13,565 nt of DNA. It comes from an uncultured Collinsella sp. (GTDB lineage Bacteria > Actinomycetota > Coriobacteriia > Coriobacteriales > Coriobacteriaceae). The notes beneath the pieces were generated by a model. That model saw only the letters and a program-made list of their open reading frames with translations, searched no databases and was not told the origin of the DNA. Below, piece after piece: positions 6,239 through 12,839 of this stretch. A program made the position numbers and the translations under genes. The stretch is taken from positions 1 through 13,565 of the forward strand of contig URNC01000042.1 of the NCBI GenBank assembly GCA_900549065.1, in the 5' to 3' direction. The number at the start of each line of letters is the position of its first letter. Position 1 is the first letter of the stretch.

Positions 6239-7422
6239 GAGCGTGTTTTGCCGAAGGCCTTAAGCACCGCCGTCACGGGACCAGGCTGGAAACGTCGGCG
6301 CACATCGTCGAGACACTCGGGAATATCGATGTGCTGTGGGCAGTGCCGCGCGCATTTGCCGCATTTGACGCAATTGCTCACCAACTTGGGCTCGCTTGTG
6401 CGCACCGCGCTCGCCGTAAAGTATTGAGACAGCCCCGTAAACCAGCTGTGCGCATAGCTTGCGTTGTAGGCGGCAAAACATCCAGGGATATTGATGCCTT
6501 TAGGGCACGGCATGCAATAGCCGCATCCCGTGCAGGGCACGCGATTCGATTTTTCAAACTCATCCAGCACGTGCGCGATCGTGTCGAGCTGGTTGGCAGT
6601 CATCGAATTCGGCAACGCGAGGTCTGCCAGTGACGAATTCTCATCCACCTGCGCGGTATCGGTCATACCCGAAAGCAGCATCGTCACCTGAGGATGATTC
6701 CACACCCACGAAAGACCCCAGGCGGCAGGAGTGAGCAAATGCGGGTCACGGGCACTATCGAGCACAGCGCGGGCCCGTGGCGGCAGCTTGCCCGCTAAAC
6801 GCCCGCCCAGCAGCGGCTCCATCACAAACACCGCGAGGCCTCGCTCGGCGGCGGCCATGAGCCCCGCTGTTCCCGCCTGATATCGCTCTCCAGCGTAATT
6901 GTACTGGATCTGGCAAAAATCCCAGTCATATGCGTCAAGCATCGTCAGGAAATCCACCGCGCTGCCGTGGTACGAAAAACCAATCTGGCGAATGCGCCCC
7001 GCCGCCTTTTGACACGCGATCCAGTCCTCAATGCCCAACGCCACCACACGTTCCCACTGGGCGGGCGAGGTAATGTTATGCATGAGGTAATAGTCGATAT
7101 GGTCGGTCCGTAGGCGGCGCAGTTGCTCGTCGAAGAACCGGTCGAAATCCTCCGCGCATTTGCACGAAGCATGCGGCAGCTTGGTTGCGAGCAAAACCTG
7201 GTCGCGCAAGCCCAGGCGCTCAAGCGACGCACCCACGCACGCCTCGTTGCCGGGATAGAGATAGGCCGTGTCCAGGTAGTTAATCCCCTGCTCCACCGCG
7301 CGGGAGATGATGGCATCGGCCGTCTTCGCATCGGGGTGTCCCGGCGCACCGGGAAACCTCATGCAGCCCAGACCCAGAGCGGATATTCGGTTACCACTTT
7401 TGGGGTCAACACGGTATTGCAC
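6232..7422 (-). CDS. Aldo/keto reductase with C-terminal 4Fe-4S ferredoxin domain
   Basis: Cytoplasmic oxidoreductase of 396 residues with an AKR TIM barrel and a C-terminal ferredoxin domain. The catalytic tetrad is complete: Asp51 and Tyr56 (NYLDTAYLY), Lys81 (LATKLPH) and His115 (YYLMHN). The iron-sulfur ligands are in CTGCGYCMPCP (Cys297, 300, 303, 306) and CVKCGKCARHCP (Cys351, 354, 357, 361), consistent with two 4Fe-4S clusters. I chose the GTG at 7420-7422, which has AAGGGAGG four bases upstream and yields the family-typical opening MQYR...ISALGLGCMRFPG. Starts further upstream (ATG 7440, or 7539) have weak or no ribosome sites and add a non-conserved tail. The substrate is unknown. 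The stop codon falls in the edge of copy B of the structured element. Confidence 0.92.
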   Translation of the reverse strand: MQYRVDPKSGNRISALGLGCMRFPGAPGHPDAKTADAIISRAVEQGINYLDTAYLYPGNEACVGASLERLGLRDQVLLATKLPHASCKCAEDFDRFFDEQLRRLRTDHIDYYLMHNITSPAQWERVVALGIEDWIACQKAAGRIRQIGFSYHGSAVDFLTMLDAYDWDFCQIQYNYAGERYQAGTAGLMAAAERGLAVFVMEPLLGGRLAGKLPPRARAVLDSARDPHLLTPAAWGLSWVWNHPQVTMLLSGMTDTAQVDENSSLADLALPNSMTANQLDTIAHVLDEFEKSNRVPCTGCGYCMPCPKGINIPGCFAAYNASYAHSWFTGLSQYFTASAVRTSEPKLVSNCVKCGKCARHCPQHIDIPECLDDVRRRFQPGPVTAVLKAFGKTRSS

Positions 7423-7585
7423 GGCCCCTCCCTTCGCCATCAGCGCCCCGGCAAGGCGAAACACAATGGTCACGCAGCCGAAACATCGTGGAATCGCAAT
7501 CGAGAACGTATCGTAACGCAGCAGAAATCGAGCCGTCACGGCACCGCTTTAACATCAGCAAAAAGCCCGATGAAAGGAGCCGGGC

Positions 7586-7654
7586 ATGACCACGCGCATG
7601 TCTTTGCGGTCTGCCCTGCAGCGTAGCGTCCAGGCAAACGTTTCTTTTTTATAA
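7586..7654 (+). CDS. Possible 22-residue leader or small protein
   Basis: A short ORF with ATG at 7586 and TAA at 7652-7654. It has a strong ribosome site AAAGGAG (7573-7579) six bases upstream, and this site sits in the loop of a 5-bp stem GCCCG/CGGGC (7565-7569 with 7581-7585). The product is basic with three Arg and no acidic residue, and starts MTTRMSLRSALQRS. Its 3' end overlaps a hairpin followed by a T-rich tract. It lies in the divergent spacer between the aldo/keto reductase and the ketopantoate reductase family gene. It could be a leader peptide, part of a small RNA, or chance; only the good ribosome site argues for translation. Confidence 0.3.
   Translation: MTTRMSLRSALQRSVQANVSFL
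7612..7650 (+). terminator. Possible terminator or attenuator in the 7423-7747 spacer
   Basis: TGCC-(C)-TG (7612-7618) pairs with CAGGCA (7631-7636) with one bulged C and a 12-base loop, followed by AACGTTTCTTTTTT. The tail is good but the stem is weak. It could end a transcript from the short ORF at 7586. I see no convincing promoter for the divergent genes in this 325-bp spacer, except a TACAAT at 7692-7697 without a clear -35. Confidence 0.35.
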
Positions 7655-7702
7655 CAGCCGCCCCGCGCATCCACCAATCACCCTGGCAGCATACAATCCA
7701 TC

Positions 7703-7728
7703 AGGCGCCCCTTACGCGGGCGCCTTTT
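7703..7728 (+). terminator. Strong hairpin with short T-run just before the ketopantoate reductase gene
   Basis: AGGCGCCC/GGGCGCCT (7703-7710 with 7718-7725), 7-base loop, followed by TTT and then ACATGGGGAG, the ribosome site of the next gene. It is as stable as a normal terminator yet only 19 bp before the chosen start codon. It may end an upstream transcript, act as an attenuator, or sit at the 5' end of the message if TACAAT (7692-7697) is the -10. Confidence 0.55.
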
Positions 7729-7747
7729 ACATGGGGAGATGATTCAC

Positions 7748-8662
7748 ATGCAGATCAACAAGGTCGCTTTTATCGGCAAGGGCGGCGTCGGCCTGCTCTA
7801 CGGCAGCATGATTGCCAAGGCCCTCGGCAATGACGCCGTCGAATACGTTATGGATGACACCCGTTTTGAGCGTCACGCGGGCGATGCGCTCACTGTCAAC
7901 GGCAAGCCCTGCGATCTCACGTCCGTCCGCGCCAGCGAGGCGACGCCCGCCGATCTGGTCATCCTGACAGTCAAGACCACCGGTCTCGACCAAGCACTCA
8001 AGACTATGGAGCGCGTCGTGGGACCCAACACGCTCATCGCCTCGCTATGCAACGGCATTACGAGCGAGCAAAAGATTGCCGAACGCTTTGGCTGGGAGCA
8101 TACCGTTCTTGGTATCTGCCAGGGCATGGACGCCGTGTTCCTCAACGGCGCGCTCACCTTTACCAATGCGGGCGAGATCCGCTTTGGCGCGGCGGCCGGC
8201 ACGGACCCCGCGACCGTCGCCGCTATCGACGGGCTCTACACGCGCTGCGGCATCGCCCATACCGTCGAGCGCGACATTGCGCACCGCATGTGGGCCAAAC
8301 TCATGCTCAACGACGGCATCAACCAAACCTGCATGGCCTACGGCGGGACCTACGGAAGCGCCACGGAGCCGGGCTCCGAGCAGCGTCGCTGCTTTGTTTC
8401 CGCCATGCGCGAAACGCTTGCGGTCGCCAACGCCGAGGGCGTTGAGCTGACCGAGGCAGACCTGACGCAAATGGTGCACCTCATCGAGGGAATCGACCCC
8501 GCCGGTATGCCCTCGATGGCTCAAGACCGCATCGCAAGGCGCAAAACCGAGGTTGATGAGTTCGCGGGCACCATCTGCCGCCTCGCAGCCAAACACGATA
8601 TCCAGGCACCGCAAAACGAATGGCTCTATCGACGCATTCGCGATATCGAGAAAAGCTGGTAG
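7748..8662 (+). CDS. Ketopantoate reductase family protein (2-dehydropantoate 2-reductase-like)
   Basis: NADPH-dependent reductase of 304 residues, the usual size of PanE/ApbA proteins, which make pantoate for coenzyme A. The N-terminal Rossmann loop is IGKGGVGLLYG (9-19). The C-terminal helical domain has the catalytic lysine region MWAKLMLNDGINQ with Lys184, Asn188 and Asn192 placed as in the E. coli enzyme (Lys176, Asn180, Asn184). The ending with TEVDEFAGTICRLAAKHDIQAPQNEWLY (split here only by the family's usual spacing) is the conserved cofactor and substrate tail. I chose the ATG at 7748, nine bases after GGGGAG; the ATG at 7739 touches that site directly. No panB, panC or panD is nearby, and the family contains members acting on other 2-keto acids, so panE is not assigned. 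Confidence 0.9.
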   Translation: MQINKVAFIGKGGVGLLYGSMIAKALGNDAVEYVMDDTRFERHAGDALTVNGKPCDLTSVRASEATPADLVILTVKTTGLDQALKTMERVVGPNTLIASLCNGITSEQKIAERFGWEHTVLGICQGMDAVFLNGALTFTNAGEIRFGAAAGTDPATVAAIDGLYTRCGIAHTVERDIAHRMWAKLMLNDGINQTCMAYGGTYGSATEPGSEQRRCFVSAMRETLAVANAEGVELTEADLTQMVHLIEGIDPAGMPSMAQDRIARRKTEVDEFAGTICRLAAKHDIQAPQNEWLYRRIRDIEKSW

Positions 8663-8699
8663 CGCCGACGCGCCGCATTCAACAGCCTTAACAGCAAAA

Positions 8700-8730
8700 C
8701 CGCCGCAAGGGAACCTCCCCCCTGCGGCGG
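8700..8730. terminator. Terminator between convergent genes
   Basis: CCGCCGCA/TGCGGCGG (8700-8707 with 8723-8730) plus a second block GGG/CCC inside. Flanked by AAAA on the left, so on the minus strand the stem is followed by TTTTGCTGTT and should end the small membrane protein transcript; on the plus strand the tail is CCTTCATCTTC and weaker. Confidence 0.75.
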
Positions 8731-8771
8731 CCTTCATCTTCGTCTATGACCGGCGGCCGATCTCACAACAG

Positions 8772-8978
8772 TTAGCGTTGCGACCCCGACACCTCGTCCT
8801 CATCGTCGCGGCATAGAACCACGCCCGCGCTTCCCAGCAGTGCGGCCGCGATCAGCGCGCCGACCACGATAGGAGCAGTCCCGCATGTCCCCTGCATGCC
8901 CGCGACGAGCACGACCGTGGGACCAAGGCAGCCGAGCATCAACGCGACGGCGGCAACGGCAATATCTCGAGCATTCAC
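8772..8978 (-). CDS. Small membrane protein, two predicted helices, unknown function
   Basis: A 68-residue ORF with two hydrophobic segments (about 6-26 and 36-56) separated by a short Gly/Thr/Cys loop, and a polar tail CRDDEDEVSGSQR. It therefore looks like a hairpin membrane protein with the charged tail probably cytoplasmic. The start is GTG at 8976-8978 with only a weak site (GAAGTGG) upstream. It ends before a good terminator, which supports it being a transcribed unit. I do not recognise a family. It is monocistronic by position, with a 189-bp spacer to the next gene upstream on the same strand. Confidence 0.55.
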   Translation of the reverse strand: MNARDIAVAAVALMLGCLGPTVVLVAGMQGTCGTAPIVVGALIAAALLGSAGVVLCRDDEDEVSGSQR

Positions 8979-9095
8979 AAGACCACTTCTTCCAAGAGAA
9001 AGACCTTATTTCTCATGAACTAGTGTGCCCCGCATCCATACGCCCAGCGTACCGCCACGGTAAGGGCTCTGTTAACTCAAACGCGCATAAAGAAC

Positions 9096-9139
9096 GGGCG
9101 GCTTTACGTTGCCTAAAAGCTCAGTAAAGACGTCCGCCC
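9096..9139 (-). terminator. Terminator-like hairpin after the secreted coiled-coil protein
   Basis: GGGCGG-CTTTAC (9096-9107) pairs with GTAAAG (9124-9129) and CCGCCC (9134-9139), with a 4-base bulge ACGT and a 16-base loop. On the minus strand it is followed by GTTCTTTATG. It begins 28 bp after the stop of the gene at 9168. The bulge and big loop lower confidence. Confidence 0.5.
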
Positions 9140-9167
9140 ATCATGTGCCTATTTTGCTTATGGCAGA

Positions 9168-9941
9168 TTACCAACCGGTGTAGTAGTCGGTGGTTCCGGC
9201 AGCGCAGCCGGAGTCATAGACCTTGCAATCACCCTTGGAGCCCGTAAAGGTCGAGCCCTGGGCCATATCGCCCGCGGCAACAACGTAATAGCCGTCGGAA
9301 TCGCGCCAGAAGCCCTCAGAATCCTGAGTCCATTCGCCCGTGCGATAGTGATAAAGCACATTGCTGCTGTAATAGGTCTCGCGGCGCCCGTTGTAGTTAT
9401 TGACACCCGCAGAGCGCGTCAGGCCCGATCCGTTCGCGTAGGACGCGGCAGACGCGTAAGGCGGAGTGTAACCGGCGTTGTAGTACGAAGCCTGGGCGGC
9501 CTCGGCAGCCTCCGCCTCGGCGGCAGCCTCGAGCGCTTCGCACTTGGCATCCTCAAGCGCAGCGCGCAGCTCATCGAGCTCGGTCGACTTGGCGTCGACC
9601 TCCCCCATCGTCAACAGGCTACCCGCACCGTCGATGCAACCCTGCAGCACAGCGCGCTCGTCATCGGTGGCATAGTCGCCATACATATTCATGATGATCT
9701 GAGCGCGCATCTCCAGGGAATCGCGCTTGGCCTCCATCGAGGCGTTCCACTCCTGCATGGAACCATAACCATCGCCACGATAGTCAACGGGCTGCACCAG
9801 CGTCGTCTCGGACGGAGTAGATCCAACCGTATCGGACAGTGTTGCGGCGTGGGCATCAGTTGCACCGGCGCCCGCCAAAAGTGCCACGGTCAGAGCGGCG
9901 GAAAGGGCGGCGGTTTTCGGTTTTCGTGAATCAATCCTCAT
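9168..9941 (-). CDS. Secreted protein with coiled coil and C-terminal 3D-like (double-psi barrel) region
   Basis: Exported protein of 257 residues. Residues 1-32 form a signal peptide (Arg/Lys start, Ala/Leu core, cleavage after AHA). Residues about 60-150 are helical and charged, ending in an Ala/Glu-rich coiled coil (about 118-148). A low-complexity Tyr/Ala/Ser/Asn linker follows (about 150-190). The C-terminus, from about 195, has EGFWRDSDGYYVVAAGDM and KVYDSGCAAGTTDYYTGW, which I recognise from the C-termini of many Firmicutes and Coriobacteriia cell-surface proteins related to the 3D/RlpA-like fold. This suggests a role at the cell wall, possibly glycan binding or cleavage, but an Asp triad is not clear. 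ATG at 9939-9941 with GGAGGT ten bases upstream. The longer frame to 10247 is rejected because it masks the signal peptide. Confidence 0.8.
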   Translation of the reverse strand: MRIDSRKPKTAALSAALTVALLAGAGATDAHAATLSDTVGSTPSETTLVQPVDYRGDGYGSMQEWNASMEAKRDSLEMRAQIIMNMYGDYATDDERAVLQGCIDGAGSLLTMGEVDAKSTELDELRAALEDAKCEALEAAAEAEAAEAAQASYYNAGYTPPYASAASYANGSGLTRSAGVNNYNGRRETYYSSNVLYHYRTGEWTQDSEGFWRDSDGYYVVAAGDMAQGSTFTGSKGDCKVYDSGCAAGTTDYYTGW

Positions 9942-10152
9942 GTAGCTGGAAACCTCCGTAGTGCGTTTTTGCTGCGTTTGAGCTGCGTGTGATTCGATCG
10001 CGCTGCATAGTACCCCGAGCAAATCGCGACCTGCGGTTTTACTTAAAAGGCGCACGTCAATTGCGTAAAACTCACATCCTCTCAACAGGAGTTTTCCACA
10101 ACTCGAATGCATAAAGCGTGTCAAAAACCCTGTTTTTGCACCCGCTCTATGC

Positions 10153-10193
10153 AAAAAAGGCGCCTGTGCAACCATTGTTCGCACAGGCGCCTT
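10153..10193 (-). terminator. Strong intrinsic terminator of metY
   Basis: Thirteen-base-pair stem AAGGCGCCTGTGC/GCACAGGCGCCTT (10157-10169 with 10181-10193), 11-base loop, followed on the minus strand by TTTTTT. It is 60 bp after the metY stop and separates it from the secreted-protein gene. Between 9942 and 10152 I see no convincing promoter pair, only isolated TTGACA, TTGACG and TACTAT hexamers. Confidence 0.93.
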
Positions 10194-10253
10194 GAGCAGG
10201 CATTTTATGCAGTTATACCTATCGAGTCGCAAGGGGTCCTTGCACAAGTCGCC

Positions 10254-11564
10254 TTACTCGTCCAGCGCGGCGAAGGCCTGCTTCAGATCCCAAATGATAT
10301 CCTCGGCGTTCTCGGTACCGATGGAAAGACGGATCGTGGAGGGCGTGATGTTCTGCTCGGCGAGCTCCTCGGCAGAGAGCTGGGAGTGCGTGGTGGTAGC
10401 CGGGTGCACGACGAGCGACTTGACGTCGGCCACGTTGGCGAGCAGCGAGAAGACCTGCAGATGATCGATGAACTTCCAAGCTGCCTCCTGGCCACCCTTA
10501 ATCTCAAAGGTAAAGATCGAGGCACCGCCGTTGGGGAAGTACTTCTGATAGAGCTCGTGATCGGGGTGCTCAGACAGGCTCGGGTGGTTCACCTTGGCGA
10601 CATGGCAATCACCAGCCAGGAACTCAACGACCTTCTTGGTGTTCTCGACATGACGGTCAACGCGCAGCGACAGAGTCTCGGTGCCCTGGAGCAGGATCCA
10701 AGCGTTGAACGGGCTGATGCAGGCGCCCTCGTCACGCAGCAGGATGGCGCGGACATAGGTTGCGAAGGCGGCGGGACCGGCAGCCTCGGCAAACGAGACG
10801 CCATGGTAGGAGGGGTTGGGCTCGGCGATCTGCGCATACTTGCCGCTCGCCTTCCAATCGAAGTTACCGCCGTCGACGATCACACCGCCCAGCGAGGTGC
10901 CGTGGCCGCCGATGAACTTGGTTGCGGAGTGGACGACGATGTTGGCACCATGCTCCAGCGGACGGAACAGATACGGGGTGCCGAAGGTGTTGTCGACGAC
11001 AACCGGCAGACCGTGCTTCTTGGCGATCTCGGAGATGGCGTCGATATTGGGGATGTCAGAATTGGGGTTGCCGAGCGTCTCGAGGTAGATGACCGTGGTG
11101 TTGTCCTTGATGGCGCCCTCGACCTCGTCCAGGTTGTGGGCATCGACGAAGGTGGTCTCGACGCCAAACTGGGAGAGCGTGTGCTCCAGCAGGTTGTAGG
11201 AACCGCCGTAGATGGTCTTCTGAGCCACCACGTGGTCACCGGCCTGGGCAAGAGCCTGCAGGGTATAGGTGATGGCAGCAGCACCGGAGGCAACGGCAAG
11301 ACCTGCCACACCACCCTCGAGTGCGGCGATACGGTCCTCGAAGACGCCCTGGGTGGAGTTGGTCAGACGGCCGTAGATGTTACCGGCGTCGGCAAGACCA
11401 AAGCGGTCGGCGGCGTGCTGGGAGTTGCGGAACACATAGCTCGTGGTCTGGTAGATAGGCACGGCGCGGGAGTCGGATGCGGGATCGGCGCTCTCCTGGC
11501 CAACGTGAAGCTGCAGGGTATCGAAACCAAAGGTGTGCTCGGGGTTGTTGATGAACTGGCTCAT
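10254..11564 (-). CDS. metY: O-acetylhomoserine sulfhydrylase (aminocarboxypropyltransferase), MetY type
   Basis: Cytoplasmic PLP enzyme of 436 residues that makes homocysteine from O-acetylhomoserine and sulfide, the direct sulfhydrylation route to methionine. Features of the Cys/Met PLP family: GFDTLQLHVGQ opening, PIYQTTSYVF (36-45), YGRLTNST (64-71), the Asp191 of VVVDNTF that contacts the pyridine nitrogen, and the Schiff-base Lys216 in SATKFIGGHGT. The length (about 430) and NPNSDIPNI and GHGTSLGG segments fit MetY rather than the shorter MetB/MetC. ATG start with AAGGAG six bases upstream. The gene has its own terminator and promoter, and a leader of about 178 nt with a 17-codon ORF. 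It is divergent from a LysR regulator, which probably controls it. Confidence 0.94.
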   Translation of the reverse strand: MSQFINNPEHTFGFDTLQLHVGQESADPASDSRAVPIYQTTSYVFRNSQHAADRFGLADAGNIYGRLTNSTQGVFEDRIAALEGGVAGLAVASGAAAITYTLQALAQAGDHVVAQKTIYGGSYNLLEHTLSQFGVETTFVDAHNLDEVEGAIKDNTTVIYLETLGNPNSDIPNIDAISEIAKKHGLPVVVDNTFGTPYLFRPLEHGANIVVHSATKFIGGHGTSLGGVIVDGGNFDWKASGKYAQIAEPNPSYHGVSFAEAAGPAAFATYVRAILLRDEGACISPFNAWILLQGTETLSLRVDRHVENTKKVVEFLAGDCHVAKVNHPSLSEHPDHELYQKYFPNGGASIFTFEIKGGQEAAWKFIDHLQVFSLLANVADVKSLVVHPATTTHSQLSAEELAEQNITPSTIRLSIGTENAEDIIWDLKQAFAALDE

Positions 11565-11619
11565 GATGATCTCCTTGATCGAACAAAAGTAAATTAATTA
11601 GAGAGAAGTAAGTCGCTGT

Positions 11620-11688
11620 CTCCTGATCACGCCGACGGGCGCAAACAGGAGCCCGGCATTCGTCTTGGTAAGCAATTCATATGCGGGC
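11620..11688 (-). promoter_or_regulatory. Two adjacent hairpins in the metY leader
   Basis: Hairpin 1 pairs 11681-11688 with 11651-11659 (8 bp, one bulge); its 21-base loop holds the start codon of the leader ORF and its base touches the ribosome site. Hairpin 2 pairs CTCCTG (11620-11625) with CAGGAG (11646-11651), a symmetric 4x4 internal loop, then CGCC/GGCG (11630-11633 with 11638-11641). Hairpin 2 covers the last codons and stop of the leader ORF. No long T-run follows, so any control would more likely act on translation or Rho access than by classic attenuation. Inference only. Confidence 0.5.
11627..11680 (-). CDS. Candidate 17-residue leader peptide upstream of metY
   Basis: Short ORF encoding MNCLPRRMPGSCLRPSA, ATG at 11678-11680 and TGA at 11627-11629. 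Its ribosome site AAAGGAGG (11688-11695) is one of the strongest in the window and is placed seven bases from the ATG, so translation is likely. It contains two Cys and two Met in 17 codons and two folded stretches overlap it. It lies between the metY promoter and the metY start, 62 bp from the latter. Cysteine-containing upstream ORFs that control sulfur genes are known in other actinobacteria; this sequence does not match one that I recognise. No homology claim is made. Confidence 0.6.
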   Translation of the reverse strand: MNCLPRRMPGSCLRPSA

Positions 11689-11748
11689 CTCCTTTCGCAT
11701 CCCGGTTCCGTGGTCGGTTTAATTACCTACCGCCTTTGTGTGTTTTGA

Positions 11749-11777
11749 ATAGTACGAGCATTGTTTCGCTCGGTCAA
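11749..11777 (-). promoter_or_regulatory. Candidate promoter for metY
   Basis: On the minus strand TTGACC (11772-11777) and TACTAT (11749-11754) are exactly 17 bases apart. The spacer contains the inverted repeat CGAGC/GCTCG (11754-11758 with 11767-11771), a possible operator. A start near 11742 gives a leader of about 178 nt. Confidence 0.65.
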
Positions 11778-11797
11778 TCACTTAAAAGCGCTAACCT

Positions 11798-11818
11798 GTT
11801 ATCGGTTTTATAGATAAC
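11798..11818. promoter_or_regulatory. LysR-type operator (LTTR box)
   Basis: Perfect palindrome GTTATC-N9-GATAAC, containing the ATC-N9-GAT form of the T-N11-A box that LysR-family proteins bind. It is 19 bp upstream of the lysR ATG and about 21 bp upstream of the metY -35, so one site could serve autorepression and metY activation. Confidence 0.65.
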
Positions 11819-11837
11819 GCTCGAAAGGACGGCGCCG

Positions 11838-12740
11838 ATGACCCTCCAGCAGCTTCGTTTCCTGATCGCCGTGGCAGAGTCCGGCTCAATCAATGCCGCA
11901 GCTCAACGCCTCTATACCGCTCAGTCCAACATCTCAAACGCCGTCAAAAGCCTGGAACAGGAGCTCCACCTGGAGATCTTTACGCGCTCCAGCCGCGGCG
12001 TCACGCTCACCAACGACGGCACCGAGCTTTTGGGCTATGCGCGCCAGGTCGTAGAGCAGGCCGACATGCTCGAGGCGCGCTACGAGGACGGCGGCACCCC
12101 GCAAGCCCGCCTCGCCATTTCCGCCCAGCACTACGCCTTTTCGGTCGAGGCCTTTGTCAACGTGGTCGAGCGCTGCCGCGACAGCAAGTTCGAGTTCATC
12201 ATGCGCGAGACCACCACATCGCAGATCATCGATGACGTCCGCGCATTTCGCAGCGATATCGGCATTCTGTATCTGGATGACTTTAACGCCCGCGTTCTGC
12301 AGAGGGCCTTCGCCGATGCCCGCGCAAGCTTCCATCCCCTCTTCGACGCGACGGTCCACGTCTTCGTTAGCGAGCGCCACCCGCTCGCACGCCGCCCTCA
12401 GCTGTCCCTTGCCGACCTTACACCCTATACGCGCTACAGCTTTGAGCAAGGCACCTCGAACTCCTTCTATTACGCCGAGGAACCTTTTAGCTATATCCCT
12501 TGCGACCGCAACATACGAATCTCGGACCGCGGAACACTTACTAACTTACTTATCACGTCGAACGGTTACACCCTGTCGACCGGTGTCCTCTCCAATGAAA
12601 TGCAATGGGGTATGGCATCGATCCCGTTAGCAGACGCCCCAACGATGCACGTAGGCTATATCATGCACGACGAGCGCAAGCCCTCTCCCCTCTTGCAGCA
12701 ATACCTCGACGAGCTCAACCGCATCATCCATGCCAACTAA
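11838..12740 (+). CDS. LysR family transcriptional regulator, probable regulator of metY
   Basis: DNA-binding regulator of 300 residues. The N-terminal winged helix-turn-helix is typical: LQQLRFLIAVAESGSINAAA (3-22), then RLYTAQSNISNAVKSLEQEL and LEIFTRSSRGVTLTNDG. A linker helix (about 60-90) leads to the two-lobed effector domain (about 92-300), beginning RLAISAQHYAFSVEAF. The opening of the recognition helix resembles CysB/CynR-like members, but the ligand cannot be deduced. ATG start with AAAGGAC nine bases upstream. It is divergent from metY across 273 bp that hold an LTTR box and the metY promoter, the standard arrangement for a LysR protein and its target. A sulfur-metabolite effector such as O-acetylserine or O-acetylhomoserine is inferred only from this context. 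Confidence 0.9.
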   Translation: MTLQQLRFLIAVAESGSINAAAQRLYTAQSNISNAVKSLEQELHLEIFTRSSRGVTLTNDGTELLGYARQVVEQADMLEARYEDGGTPQARLAISAQHYAFSVEAFVNVVERCRDSKFEFIMRETTTSQIIDDVRAFRSDIGILYLDDFNARVLQRAFADARASFHPLFDATVHVFVSERHPLARRPQLSLADLTPYTRYSFEQGTSNSFYYAEEPFSYIPCDRNIRISDRGTLTNLLITSNGYTLSTGVLSNEMQWGMASIPLADAPTMHVGYIMHDERKPSPLLQQYLDELNRIIHAN

Positions 12741-12839
12741 CTGTCGGAAGACGGGGTAGAAATCGTAGATTGCTAGCCCCCGGCGGGCATGGCGCTACAA
12801 TGGTCACCCACACGAAACGTACCCAACGAAAGGAAGCCC

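Noticed and set aside
7423..7539. N-terminal extension of the aldo/keto reductase from 7539
   Set aside because: No ribosome site, and the family-typical opening begins at the GTG at 7422 with a strong site; the extension is probably untranslated spacer.
10092..10100. TTTTCCACA, one mismatch from a DnaA box
   Set aside because: A single site with no cluster, no AT-rich unwinding region and no dnaA or dnaN nearby; expected by chance.
10107..11597. A 496-codon open frame on the + strand opposite metY
   Set aside because: It is the antisense shadow of metY, an effect of GC-rich codons; composition is biased to Val, Leu and Gly, no family motifs are visible, and it crosses the metY terminator and leader.
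11565..11748. SAM riboswitch or T-box before metY
   Set aside because: No conserved SAM-I/SAM-II core, no T-box TGGN sequence or antiterminator pattern is visible; the leader is better described by the short ORF and two hairpins.
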